Below are positions 10,930 to 20,814 of a stretch of 64,000 nucleotides of DNA, in pieces. Each line of letters starts with the position of its first letter. The first letter of the stretch is position 1. The DNA comes from Molossus alvarezi (lineage: Eukaryota > Chordata > Mammalia > Chiroptera > Molossidae). Location: positions 221,972,290 through 222,036,289 of the forward strand of contig CM073885.1 in assembly GCA_037176705.1 (NCBI GenBank). The letters run 5' to 3'. The notes under the pieces are model-generated. The model searched no databases. It saw only the letters and a list, made by a program, of their open reading frames with translations, and was not told the DNA's origin. The position numbers and the translations under genes are program-made.

Positions 10930-11240
10930 GGATGCACGTTTACGTGGGGCAGTGTTTTTCAGTTCTCTCCAAGAGCACTTTGAACCCATGCCTGGGATCC
11001 CTATCTTCAGCTCCCCAAATTTCAGAGAAGCTTGTTGGAAACTTGCTGCTGCCAAACCTGGGGTGGTGGACAGACCTGACTGCCCTCCCCGGGGAACCCC
11101 GTGACTCCTGCAGCCCCTGTGGCCTCTGGGTGAGTGCCTCTGCACCTTCCCACTGCCCCCATTTCCCAGGACGAGGAATTTTCCACACCGGAGCCCAGTC
11201 CCGATGCACGGCTCCATGTGAGATGCACAGGGCAACCCAC
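10930..11240. other. GC-rich segment of unknown origin inside the retrovirus
   Basis: About 310 bases with clearly higher GC than either flank, open in several frames on both strands (for example 10932-11243 plus and 10940-11209 minus). It does not resemble gag, and I recognise no other family. It may be a p12-like linker of an unusual retrovirus, a captured host segment, or an insertion. Confidence 0.4.
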
Positions 11241-11509
11241 TGACAGGGACGGCCCCTGAATCACTTATTACTCTATTAACTGCCTGTAGCAACTGAGCCA
11301 CAGAATCTTGATATGTCTCTTCAGGTCCTTGTCTGATGGATATAAGATCTAGCAAATTTTCTCCTTTTGTTGGGAGCTCTTTCCAGGCCCTCAAAGCACA
11401 AATATTAATCACAGCTGTAGTGGAAGACAGTGGGGGAGTCTTTAAGGACTCATAACCTTTCTTGGCTTTCCTCAAGGCTTTCACTACACCCTGTTTCCCC
11501 ACCTTATTA
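11240..11509 (-). pseudogene. gag: Gag capsid-like segment with major homology region
   Basis: In the minus-strand frame 10927-11556, residues about 54-60 read NICALRAW and residues about 76-88 read IRQGPEETYQDSV, followed by AQLLQAVNRVI. The pattern QGP-x-E-x4-D is the major homology region of retroviral capsid, and the preceding helix with ALRAW is typical of betaretrovirus or class II capsids. Its place, upstream of the gammaretrovirus-like capsid C-terminus, is unexpected. The start codon of this frame lies in a SINE, so the frame is not a gag protein. The capsid call is fairly good; the class II assignment is an inference from motif style. Confidence 0.5.
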
Positions 11510-11635
11510 GCCTCCTGCATGCCCCCCACTGGGGATTTGGCCCACAACCTGGGCATGTGCCCTGACCAGGAATCAAACCAGCAACTTCTTGGTGCATGAG
11601 TTGAAGCTTAGCCACTGAGCCACACAGGCCAGGCC
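11510..11635 (-). mobile_element. VES SINE, 3'-truncated, inside gag
   Basis: On the minus strand it runs from gcctggcctgtgtggctcag through ttgctggtttgattcctggt to gggggcatgcaggagg and then stops without a tail. It supplies the first residues of the open frame beginning at 11556. It dates the provirus as older than this SINE. Confidence 0.85.
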
Positions 11636-12443
11636 TTTTGCTGTATCTCTGCCTAGGTTTCTTTTGGGTCCCAGTTTGGGGCCCACTCCCAGTATTTGTG
11701 CCCTCATCAGAACCTTCCTCAAATCCTTCTTTAAGAATGTTTCAATATGCAACCCAATGAGGTCTTCTGGGCACTAGGGCTGCTATTCATGATTAGACTA
11801 ACCATAACAAAGTTGAAGAAGACACAGTGGGGAGGCAGAAAAGGACAAAAACAAGGGAAGACACACAAAACAGAAATTTTTGCTTTGTCCGCCTGGCCGT
11901 TCCACTCGGGGAAATTTCAGATGCCTCTTGGCATGTGGCAGGTTAGAATAAGCCCTCAACTTGGATCAGGTTCACTGGCAGACACACACAATTACATTCA
12001 CACAGTCACACTCACACACCGTTTGAATTTCCTTCCAGAAATTCCCTATCCTGAGTGGCGCCTATGCCACTTGGGAGGTGATCAGTCTCCCCTTCCATCC
12101 CAGTGGCGGGTCTGAATGAACAGAATTTGCCAGATTTGAACCCCACGTAACGTCTTAGGGGGATTCCCAGGAAAGAAGAGGCTGTGCCGCGTCAGGCCCT
12201 CTCACTTTCATCCAGATAGACCGGTCACTCAGAACATATCTCTGGAGGCTTCTACCAGGTCTCCTTTAATCTTTTGGGGGACATCTTGGCGTCTCTTGGC
12301 CACTCGTCAGAAACCCAAGTAGAATCTTCAGGGCCCTGGAACTCAGGGGGGGCCTCCCCTCAAATCTATAGGAGTCCAGCCACCAGATTGGGAGAGGCTG
12401 CCCATCCTAGGTGTGTAGCCCTTGGTGTAGCAAAACACCAGGA
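11636..12443 (-). pseudogene. gag: Retroviral 5' leader and gag N-terminus remnant
   Basis: An ATG at 11790 (minus) is followed by a short run with SLGCILKH, in the style of the gammaretrovirus matrix N-terminus, and a stop about 19 codons in. The second codon is Asn, not the Gly needed for myristoylation. Downstream codons to 11636 are rich in Gly, Thr, Gln and Lys but interrupted. 11791-12443 is the untranslated leader. It contains a small ACAC/TCAC-rich patch (plus strand 11980-12020) and no long frame. Confidence 0.45.
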
Positions 12444-12461
12444 ATCTCGCTGGGGCCTCCA
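12444..12461 (-). promoter_or_regulatory. Retroviral primer-binding site, tRNA-Thr
   Basis: On the minus strand TGGAGGCCCCAGCGAGAT follows the U5 end CA after two bases. It is the complement of the 3' end of tRNA-Thr(UGU) as I remember it, including CCA. tRNA-Gln sites differ at several positions. This anchors the orientation and the U5 boundary. Confidence 0.7.
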
Positions 12462-12463
12462 AA

Positions 12464-12642
12464 TGTTGTAACGTGTCAGTGAGATAGCCAGAGACACACA
12501 GCCGAATTGTAAAGGAGCACTTCATTACACTGGTGGGCTCAGGATCTGGGGAATCTGCACCCCACTAGCTCGCCAGTGTGATAAGATGCTCCTTTACAAT
12601 TCGGCTGTGCATCTCTGGTTATCTCACTGACATGTTAGAACA
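12464..12642. repeat. Palindromic 5' LTR: two U5-R copies tail to tail
   Basis: Arms 12464-12533 and 12573-12642 are inverted repeats, about 70 bp each and close to 90% alike, around a 39-bp centre. The left arm matches the left LTR (8096-8165) in the same orientation. The right part, from about 12540, matches 8096-8200 in reverse, including the centre (ccagatcctgagc in inverse). No U3 is present, so the outer right end of the provirus is a U5-type end. GTAT follows directly. Confidence 0.75.
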
Positions 12643-12659
12643 GTATGTTGTGATGGAAA

Positions 12660-12828
12660 AGTTTGAACATTTGGAGTCACATAAATTTAACTCTGAATTC
12701 TGGGTCTGTCATATACTAACTGTGTGACCATGACCAAATTACCAAACCTCTCTGAGCCTCAAATTCCTCATCTGTGAGCTGGTACCAATAATATCTACTT
12801 CACAGGTGTGCTCAATGAAGCCTGTAAC
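12660..12828 (+). mobile_element. MIR SINE
   Basis: Good sense copy: tttggagtcacataaa, ctctgaattctgggtctgtc, actaactgtgtgaccatgacc, ctctctgagcctcaaattcctcatctgtgagc in the MIR order. Confidence 0.85.
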
Positions 12829-13119
12829 ACTTTCCTATAGAAACCCTGGGGCATTCATTGTATACCAGGCTTGTAATATAAGTGGAATCTTAGAAACCAA
12901 CCTTTCTCAACTGAGCTAATGAAACAACTAACGACTAATAACCTTTCACATTTCTCAGCTTCCCCTGTGGATGACTTAACACTGAAAGTGAGGGGATGGT
13001 ACCAGGGGGGACCCTGGCACTTAGTACTTCATTGGTGGTTCATGAATTTTTTGAGATAAGATTTGTTGAACACCTATATTTTATGCAAGGCCTATTTTTT
13101 TCTCTCTTAAAAATCCACA

Positions 13120-13335
13120 AGTCTCTACTCTTTCTGATATTGTCATACCTTAGTCTCTCATTGCTTCTCACTGTTCTAATGCACCTCCTAACTGATCAAT
13201 CTGGGTTCAATCTGATTCACCTCCAGCACACAGCTTCCCTGGTTCAATCCCTTCTCCTCCAGGATCATATCCAAGCTCCTTAGCAGGGCAAACAAAGCCT
13301 TTTGAGTTGCCTACTTCTTCATTTTTGTCTTGTAC
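13120..13335 (+). mobile_element. L2-like LINE fragment
   Basis: cctcctaactgatcaatctg, then ttccctggttcaatcccttctcctcc and atccaagctccttagcagggcaaacaaagcc fit the L2 C-terminal coding and 3' region. Confidence 0.45.
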
Positions 13336-13654
13336 CATCTTCCTGTTGAGTAAGGACTATAAGGAAATATTAATGGTTCTGAACCAGATCTCCTGTCCTG
13401 GTATCTTCTACTCAGGACATCAGCCTATCTAATAAAAGCAAAACTTTAAACCTACATTTTTTGAGTGCTTAGTTTGAGTGGACCACTTGGAGAAACATTT
13501 CATTTATTTCTTACCTTTATGTGTTATGTATTATTTTTTCCATTTACCACAAAGGAAACAAAGGCCAAGGGAGTTGAGGGTTATATGAGAACATCCTCCC
13601 CTATCTTTCCAAGGCCTTTTCTTCATTCGCTTATAACTGCCTTTTTAATATGAA

Positions 13655-13724
13655 AAATGAATGGAAGGGAGGAAGGAGGGAGGAAAGGAGGAAGGGAGGA
13701 AGGAAGGAAAGAGAAAAGAAACAG
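13655..13724 (+). repeat. (GGAA)n/(GGAG)n purine-rich repeat
   Basis: About 70 bases of imperfect GGAAGGAGG units, pure purine. Confidence 0.9.
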
Positions 13725-13729
13725 ATTTG

Positions 13730-15720
13730 AACGAATGGAAGCAGGAACTGGTCTTCGTTGTGCATGAACCTTCCTTGTGCAGCACAACGCCAGGCTTGTG
13801 TAGTTACAACATAAGGTCAAATGGATAAATGGGTCTATGACTTCTTTGTTTCTAGATACCAAGCTTTTTAAAAGTAAATGACATCCATTCATTCACATCC
13901 AGGACTATAATGAGCACCTAAATAATTTCAAATTTAGTTCAAGCATCCTCTCCAACAACTGTGAAAAAGGAGTACACTGAATTTTCACTTAGACAATACA
14001 AGTGCTGCAACAAATCAACTTTTGTAATTAGAACAATGTACCCCCCATGACTCCCCCTTCACTCTCATAACCCTCACCCACTTCTGCCCTACGTGCTCAC
14101 TGAGGACAGGCTAGCTATGCGGCACAAGCAAGACAAAGTCAAAAAGCAACTTTGGTAAAAAACAAAACAAAACAAAAAAACCATTAACAGATCGTGTCCA
14201 ACAAAGGGGACAGCCATTTGCAGAAAGCATTCCCTGCTCCCAAAGCTTGTCTCTGGTTAAATGCTGCCTTGTGCTAAAAATTAATTATGCCTCTTTCCAG
14301 ACAAACCTGGGGACCTCTGCTTCTTTGAAGGTGACTTGGTGTTTAGAAGTCCATGGAAGTGTTACATGATATTGGACCATGTATCATAGCCCATAAAAGT
14401 CTGTGATTTGCTAAACAAACATTCTTTGACTAATAAAATGCGCCAAGTGCTTCAACAAAAAACGGTGCAACTCTATATCATGGCGGGTTTGCTATGCACA
14501 CATTGTGGTTTTGTGGTGATAAAACCATCAATAAAACAAGTAAGCTCTTTAAAATGTCAGCTACCAAGCCATATGAGGTTTATCTGAAGAGTGATTAAAT
14601 ATGAGGGTATTCACCTCACATTCTGGGACAATTCTTGGAACACAGCTGTAAAAATGAGAGAGAGAGAGGTCAGGGGTCATGGGGCTTCAGTGGGAGCTGA
14701 AGGGGTGGGTGCAGTCCTGAAACCCTGCCCTGGACATCTGAGGGTGTAGGCAGAATGCCTTTGGAAAGCAGAGACTTCAAAGGCCTTCACAGTCAAAGAG
14801 GTGTCACATTAAAAACATAACACTCTCGTTTCCTTAAAATAAGAGATCATATACAGTCTCACAGTTTACTTCCTGTTAGTTAGAATATCTTACCAATAAG
14901 GCACTGTCCAATCTTTCAAGAACCACTTGCTATTGAAGAACAATGACAGAAAAGTAAAAACTGGAACTTGATTTTTAAAAGGAAAAAAGTCACTTGCAGC
15001 TATATATAATCACCTCAACACCCACAAGTCATGAATTAAAACTAGGTACTCACCTTTTTGCCAAGTATTTTGTTGAATTTAAATCAAATTTTATGAAATA
15101 GCAAGATATATACTCAGTGTATAAAGAATTCCTGAAGCTTTAAGAAAAAAAAAACAAACACAAAAACTTGGTTTCTCAGTTTTTCTAAGAATAGATGGAT
15201 AAATGGTCAGAAAATAATATCAAAAGGAATGTTTGAAATAATATTCAATGTTAATAATAATAAACTGAGCACAGTTTAAAAAAACAGTGAGATACAATTA
15301 GCAAATATTGTAGCCCTTGAAGGTCAATCAGCATGTGTGACAATACAGTCTCACGCAGGCTAAATTAGAACAAGCCTTCCCAACAAATCTTTGGCAGTCC
15401 TCACACAGAATCTCGGAGATGTCATACCCTTGGAGACAGTAATTACATTTCTGAGAATCTATTTTAACGTAATGATTTAAAAAAAAACAAAAAACCTTTA
15501 CACACAAACCTACTTATTGCCACATAACTTAAATAACTGCTAACTTGGAACAACCTAAAGATCCAACAGCAGAGGACGAGTTGAGGAAACATGCCATATC
15601 TTAAAATGACATTTACTAAGTTTTTGTTTGTTTTGTTTTTGTTATAGGAAATGTTAATAATATGGTTCACTTATTGCCTACTCTCATTTAAGTAAAAGTT
15701 GCTCCTCCTTCTCCTATTAC
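13730..15720. other. Unique DNA, no gene seen
   Basis: No exon or recognisable repeat. 14280-14600 has balanced composition and little low complexity and would be the best stretch here to test for cross-species conservation. 15250-15320 is AT-rich with small A runs. Confidence 0.4.
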
Positions 15721-15727
15721 AATTCAA

Positions 15728-15836
15728 TGGGGTAAGTGTTGTTATTGTCCCCAATTTACAGATGAGGAAACTGAGATACACAGAGATGAAATAATTTGTC
15801 CCAAGTTACAAAGCTAGAATGTGGTAGGACTAGGTT
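15728..15836 (-). mobile_element. MIR SINE, antisense
   Basis: ttattgtccccaatttacagatgaggaaactgag, then ttgtcccaagttacaaagctagaatgtgg is the reverse of the MIR 3' half. Confidence 0.8.
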
Positions 15837-15837
15837 T

Positions 15838-15900
15838 ATTTATTTTTTAAGATTTATTGAAATATAATTCACATATTTAAAGTGCATAATTCACAGCATG
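15838..15900 (-). mobile_element. L1M fragment
   Basis: ttaagatttattgaaatataattcacat and aaagtgcataattcac are a known short block of old LINE-1 3' regions. Orientation is uncertain. Confidence 0.35.
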
Positions 15901-15959
15901 GAGTTGAACAGACACTGGTCACAGGAAGTATCTTTGACGTAGGAAAGATTCCAGAGCAG

Positions 15960-16588
15960 TTTCTGGAATCTGAGCAATTTCCTTGCACGTAATGCATGAA
16001 GACAAGGAACTGTGTGTCCTTTGCTTTTCTCCCCATGGTATCCCGGGGCCTAACAGAGCAACTGACCCATAGTGGACATGTTTTTTCTATGAATGACTGG
16101 ATGTCCTAGAGACCTGGCAACTAATTCTCAATGCCAATACCCAGCTGGCCAAGCCTGGGTTTCCTGATGCTTCTCTGAGTTTTGGCCATGGTTGAGCTTC
16201 TGGTTTCTGAACTGCCCATCCAGTTATGACCCACTGCCTTGTCTGACCTACCTGTGCATTGTGACTCAGACTGACTATTCATGGGGCGCTTGACTCCGTT
16301 TGAAGATAGCACAGCTGTCCCTGTGCTGTCTACCTGGCTCCCTCAGCTCTTTCCTGGCTCTCTCTGGGCAGTTCCCACCTTGTTCCATCATTGCCAGCCA
16401 TACCTGCTTACAGTGAGGATATTTTCCTGCTGGTTCAAATTCTTCCCATGTTTGTCTCCCTACTTGTATTTCTTAGTGCCTACAATACCACGAAGCAAAG
16501 AACTTTGTGAAGCAAGAAGCTCTAGAAGCTCTCCTGCAACGTGCCATTATCTTTTGTTTATAAAAACAGAAAAGACTTGGAATTGGGT
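15960..16588. other. Unique DNA, no gene seen
   Basis: An open frame of 103 codons (16281-16592, plus) has no domain that I recognise, and no splice context can be argued. Treated as non-coding. Confidence 0.4.
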
Positions 16589-16606
16589 TTAGGTTTTTTT
16601 TTTAAG

Positions 16607-16860
16607 TTTTTTTTATTTTATCCTCACCCAAGGACATTTTTGCATTTATCTTCAGATAGAGCAGAAGGAAGAGAGGGAGGAAGAGAGAGAGAGAGAAACA
16701 TTGATGTAACAGAAACACATTCACTGGTTGCCACCTACACAACCCCAACCGGGCCTGGGGACAAACTACAACTGAGGTACGTGCCCTTAGTGGGAACTGA
16801 ACCCAGGTCTCTCTGGTCCGTAGGTTGATGCTCTAACCACTGAGCCAAACCAGCCAGGCC
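16607..16860 (-). mobile_element. VES SINE, long form
   Basis: Minus-strand copy. Its head gcctggctggtttggctcag lies at the right end (16860), followed by the body with the tgtccccaggcccgg-like block, a GA-rich tract on the plus strand, and a tcctcaccc / aggacattttt tail. Flanking taggttttttttttaag-like repeats (about 16590-16606 and 16861-16880) are its target duplication. Confidence 0.85.
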
Positions 16861-16888
16861 TAGGTTTTGTTTTTTTTTAAGGGACACT

Positions 16889-16938
16889 TTAAAATATGTT
16901 TTTATTCATTTTAGAGAGAGAGAGGAAGGGAGAGGTTA
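16889..16938 (-). mobile_element. VES SINE tail fragment
   Basis: tttttattcattttagagagagagaggaaggg is the reverse of the pyrimidine tract and aatcaataaa tail of the short VES form. The head is missing. Confidence 0.4.
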
Positions 16939-16939
16939 G

Positions 16940-18765
16940 ATGTACATCCTATTTGTTCCCTGAGCCCTCTGTGCTTGCTCTACATCATTGCATTTCCCGG
17001 GTGATAATGTTATTGCCTGTGAACCTGACCAAATCTCCACTAGACTGAAAACTCTAGGAGGGCAGGGAGTAAGCCTGTTCTCTTCAGCAATACATTGCTA
17101 CCCCTGATATTTGGGATAAATTTGAACTGTGTAGCAATAAATCTTTGCAATTTAAGAGAATTGAGTCGTTAAATGATCTCTTACATCAGTTGTTTTCCAT
17201 GTTTAAATTCCATACTTTATAGAATTTTTCTATGATATATATGATTTTTTTCAATGTTATATATTCAATCATATATATTATTTTTAGTTATATTTAATTA
17301 TGTTTTCTTATCTCTTAGTGAATTTCAAACCCTTGTTATTATTCACAAATTCTACATCATTGTAGCAATACTATTTTGTGTTGTTTTATTTAACCTAATT
17401 GACTTTATATACTTATGTTTTCAATACAGTCTTATTTTTTAAAAATCTTTGATTCATTTTTAAATAACAACCACTCAATCAATACTGTCTTTTACGGCTA
17501 CTTATATTTTCTCTGGTACTTATATTTCTGATAAGCTGGGTTTGTTTCTTTTTATTTGGATTCTATAGACAGAAACAATTACGAAATGTATACCTTGTGA
17601 TGGCTCCTGGCAAAACCTTAGTAAACAATTATGTAAGTGATTTGAGAGACAGGGTAAATATGTAGAATCTGGTTTGTTGGGTCTCTGATAAGAATAATTG
17701 CTTTTAAATTGGGTTACCTCTACTGAAGGGTAGATTTCTTTTTAAAAGTGCTTACCATGTCAACTTATCATTTATCTAGAGAGAAGTTGTGTCCTAGAAC
17801 AAATGCCATTATCAGTTATTTAAGTTTTCTATGTCAAGTAGATCTCCTTTGGGGTGAAATGACAATAGTTCAAAGTCTTACTCAGATTTTGTCATAACAG
17901 TCATCATACCTGAGGAGCCCATTTATCATGAAAAGTAAAAGTTGGGCTGGAATTTCTGGGAAGTTAGGAGGGGTAGAGTGAGTGGAAATCAAACATGTTC
18001 GTTATAGATTTATTTGTTCTCTTTACACAAAAACTACATGTGGGAGAATGAGTCACAGTCAGACTAGACCCCAAAATGCCACTCGTGGGCATTTTTCACG
18101 ATCAGTGAACAATTTATGGAACTGTTCAGAGAATTAGTTGCCAAGGGTATACGATAGGTTGTACCCTGAGACCGTCAGTATGTGAAAACTAGCAGCCTTC
18201 GTCTTGCCTGAGTGAGTCATGTGAAGAAGGAATCTCCAGTACCCGGCGTTTTCTCCTGTGCCATTGCCTCGGGATTGAGTTTCATCATATCTGTTGTTTA
18301 CTTGTCTTATCTTGTAGCAATTGGAAATGCGTCTTGTTTGGGTAAGAGTTTGTGTCCCAGCCAACTTTCTTCTGTAGGGTCAAAATTCATTTCTTTGAGA
18401 AAAAAGACTAACCATCTACAATGGTTGTGAAGACTCTGTGAGGAGACAAATGGGATCTTCAATAGTCACACGTCAGCAAATGTTTTGCTGAGACCCAAAG
18501 GATTAAAGATAATAACACTGTTTTATTGCTTTCTGGCCCCATCAGTTTGCTGGGACAGAAAATATAGTTAATGTACAAATAGAACCATGGCCTACAGAAC
18601 AGTCCTTTAGAAGCTTAGAGGCCTGGAGTGAAATGGGTCCCCGGAGAATAATCCATTAGGCACAGCATTGCAGTGAGTACTCCAGGCCTCTACTTATTTG
18701 CAGCTTTTCCTTTTTTAACAAATTTAAATATCTCAGAAGAGTTCTCTTACCCCATCAAACCCTGT
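16940..18765. other. AT-rich unique DNA, no gene seen
   Basis: 17160-17470 is very AT-rich with imperfect TATA runs. No repeat family identified and no coding signal. Confidence 0.4.
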
Positions 18766-18768
18766 ATT

Positions 18769-18791
18769 CAAACAAACAAACAAACAAACAC
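18769..18791 (+). repeat. (CAAA)n microsatellite
   Basis: Five to six CAAA units. Confidence 0.85.
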
Positions 18792-18914
18792 TCTTTTAAA
18801 GATTTAAGTAAAACTTTCTGATTTGGCAGAGGTGCTAAATGAATTTTCATCCATTACCCAGCATGACAATTAGTCACACAGTTTTTGGGAAATGGCAATG
18901 AGCAAACTAAGTCT

Positions 18915-19010
18915 GAGCTTGTAGATCAGGAGCTCAGAGACCTGGATTCAAGTCCTAGATGTGCTGCTGTGCACCAGAAAAAAGTCACTGACCTATCTAG
19001 ACTCCATGTT
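18915..19010 (+). mobile_element. MIR SINE fragment
   Basis: cagagacctggattcaagtcctag and cactgacctatctagactcc follow the MIR sense order. Confidence 0.5.
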
Positions 19011-19029
19011 TTTGTTTGTTTGTTTGTAG

Positions 19030-19262
19030 TGTGCATTTTTGAAGAGCTTTTTATGTGCCTAGCACTGCTCTAAGAGCTTTCTATTTAATCTCTACAATGC
19101 TAGCAGGTAAGTAATTTATCAGTCTCTATTTTAAGGATGGGGAAAGTGAAGTGTGGAGAGGTTGAAAGAAGGAAATGGAGCAAGGAGGAGGCAGAACCAG
19201 GATTCCAGCCCTAACTGGCATAGTAGCTGTGCTTCTGACCACTGGGAAATGCTACTGTGCCA
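19030..19262 (-). mobile_element. MIR-like SINE, antisense
   Basis: tttatgtgcctagcactgctctaagagctttc, tctctattttaaggatggggaaagtgaag, and aggcagaaccaggattccagcc read as the reverse of a MIR-family element. Confidence 0.6.
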
Positions 19263-19418
19263 ACCCTGATCATAAACACAAATCTCTTGTGAAGAGCCCA
19301 TTTCTTTCTCTTAGGCTTAGGGTCTAGTCCGGCCTTGAGTAAGTAGAAATTTATATATATCTATATCCACTTCAAAAACAACTACAGTAAGAAAGTCCTT
19401 TCTAAAGATTTTTTTTGT

Positions 19419-19672
19419 TTTGTTTTGTTTTTTTATCCTAACCCGAAGACATTTTTCCATGTTTTGTTCAGATAGAGTGGGAGGGAGGGAGAGGAAGAGA
19501 GAGAGAGAGAAACATTGACATGAAAGGGACACATTGAGTGGCTGCCTCCCGCACGACCAACCAGGGCCAGGGACAAACTGCAACCGAGGTATGTGCCCTT
19601 AGCAGGAACCAAACCTGGGTCTCTCTGGACCACAGGCCGACGATCTAACTGCTGAGCCAAACTGGCCAGGGC
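19419..19672 (-). mobile_element. VES SINE, long form
   Basis: Head at the right end (ccctggccagtttggctcag on the minus strand), gcagtttgtccctggccctgg-like body, pyrimidine tract and aggacattttt tail. Imperfect duplication tctaaagattttttt / tctaaacattttttt at 19401 and 19673. Confidence 0.9.
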
Positions 19673-19904
19673 TCTAAACATTTTTTTGGGAGCTAAAATT
19701 TTTCACAAGGTTACTGGCTTATAAACAAAGTTTTAATTTGCCATGGGTCCTCAACAGGCTCATAACAATTTAAAATAGTGAGGAGATTTACTGGTTAAAT
19801 TCTTAAAACAAAACAAAACAAAACCCTAAATCAGCTTATGAATGAATAAACATTGTATTATATGCACATAAGGAACATAACTTTAGCAAAAAAAAAAAAA
19901 AAAA

Positions 19905-20400
19905 AGAAAAGAAGAGTAAAGAAACAGACTCCTACACGTAAGCAACAAATCTCAAATCATTATACTGATTGAAAGAAACTAGGCACAGAAAACTACACAT
20001 ATATAATTGTGTTTATATGATATATTGGAAAAAACAAAACAATAGTGACAGAAAGTGGGTCAATGTTTGGCAGGGGTTAGGATTAGGGGGAGGAAAATTT
20101 CAGGGTAATGAAATGTATATCTTAATTGTGGTGATTATTACATGACCATGGCTGTATACATTTATAAAAATTGTTTGACCTCTATACTTAAAATGGGCAC
20201 ATTTGTGTGTGTGTATGTGGTTACCAGATAGGATGTGGGGTGGAGAGATGTTGAAGATGAAAAAGGGGGTCCAATATATGGTGACAGAGAAAGACTATAC
20301 TTTGGGTAGTAAACACACAATGCAATATACAGATGATGTATTATAGAATTGTACACTTGAAACTTATAATGCGTATCATCCCAATACATTTAATTTAAAA
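19905..20400 (+). mobile_element. LINE-1 3' ends (L1M-type), two blocks
   Basis: 19905-20210 has the L1M order: ctgattgaaagaaactaggcac, gggtcaatgtttggcaggggttagg, gtatatcttaattgtggtg, tgtatacatttataaaaattg. 20215-20400 has a different 3' block: ggtgacagagaaagactatactttgggtag, gatgatgtattatagaattgtacacttg, ending in A-rich text. They may be two insertions or one element. Confidence 0.6.
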
Positions 20401-20579
20401 AATTAATATATTATTATTCTATGTAAATTATATTCAATAAAACTGATGAGGAAATCTAAACTAATATGACAAGATTATATGAAGAGATATTGTAAAGTTG
20501 CTGTCTTTTCTCTTGCGTGCATTACACATACCCCATGGTCTTGACAGCAGTCATAGCTTTTTTAAAAGACAGCCACAGA

Positions 20580-20805
20580 TACAGCTCAGAATTGCACTAT
20601 CTAATATAGGAGCCACTAACCACATGTGGCTACTCAAATTTCAATTAATTCAAAATAATAAAATGTAAAATTCAGTTCCTCAGTCACACTAGCCACATTT
20701 CAAGAGCCAAATAGCCATGTGTGACCAGTGGCTACTATATAGGATGGTGCAGTTATACTTTGCACATTTCCATTGTCACAGAAATTGGACAGTTCTGGCC
20801 TAGAA
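20580..20805 (-). mobile_element. Non-autonomous DNA transposon, likely hAT type
   Basis: Internal inverted similarity (agccactaaccacatgtggctac near the left, ccatgtgtgaccagtggctac near the right) and an actgtccaatttctgtgac end on the minus strand match a common mammalian MITE with a CAG-type tip. Family name not assigned. Confidence 0.5.
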
Positions 20806-20814
20806 GAACACATT

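Larger units (their letters stand above)
8096..12642 (-). mobile_element. Class I endogenous retrovirus, defective, minus strand
   Basis: A 4.5-kb provirus remnant read right to left: rearranged LTR (12464-12642), tRNA-Thr primer site, leader, gag pieces, protease, RNase H, integrase, transmembrane env, then LTR (from 8096). The outer ends are TGTTGTAATG on the left and TTAGAACA on the right, so the element begins TG and ends CA. GTAT directly flanks both ends (8092-8095 and 12643-12646), the 4-bp duplication usual for gammaretroviruses. Integrase, RNase H, protease and env look gammaretrovirus-like. All frames carry stops, frameshifts and large deletions, so it cannot encode virus. A VES SINE sits in gag, so the provirus is older than that SINE copy. 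Identification as class I is firm; the family within class I is not assigned. Confidence 0.85.

Noticed and set aside
10927..11556. Longest frame within the ERV (209 codons) as a gene
   Set aside because: Its start codon and first 16 or so residues come from a VES SINE and its end is the GC-rich block; only the middle is capsid-like.
18769..18791. CRISPR-like direct repeats
   Set aside because: Simple four-base microsatellite with no spacers; the DNA is mammalian.
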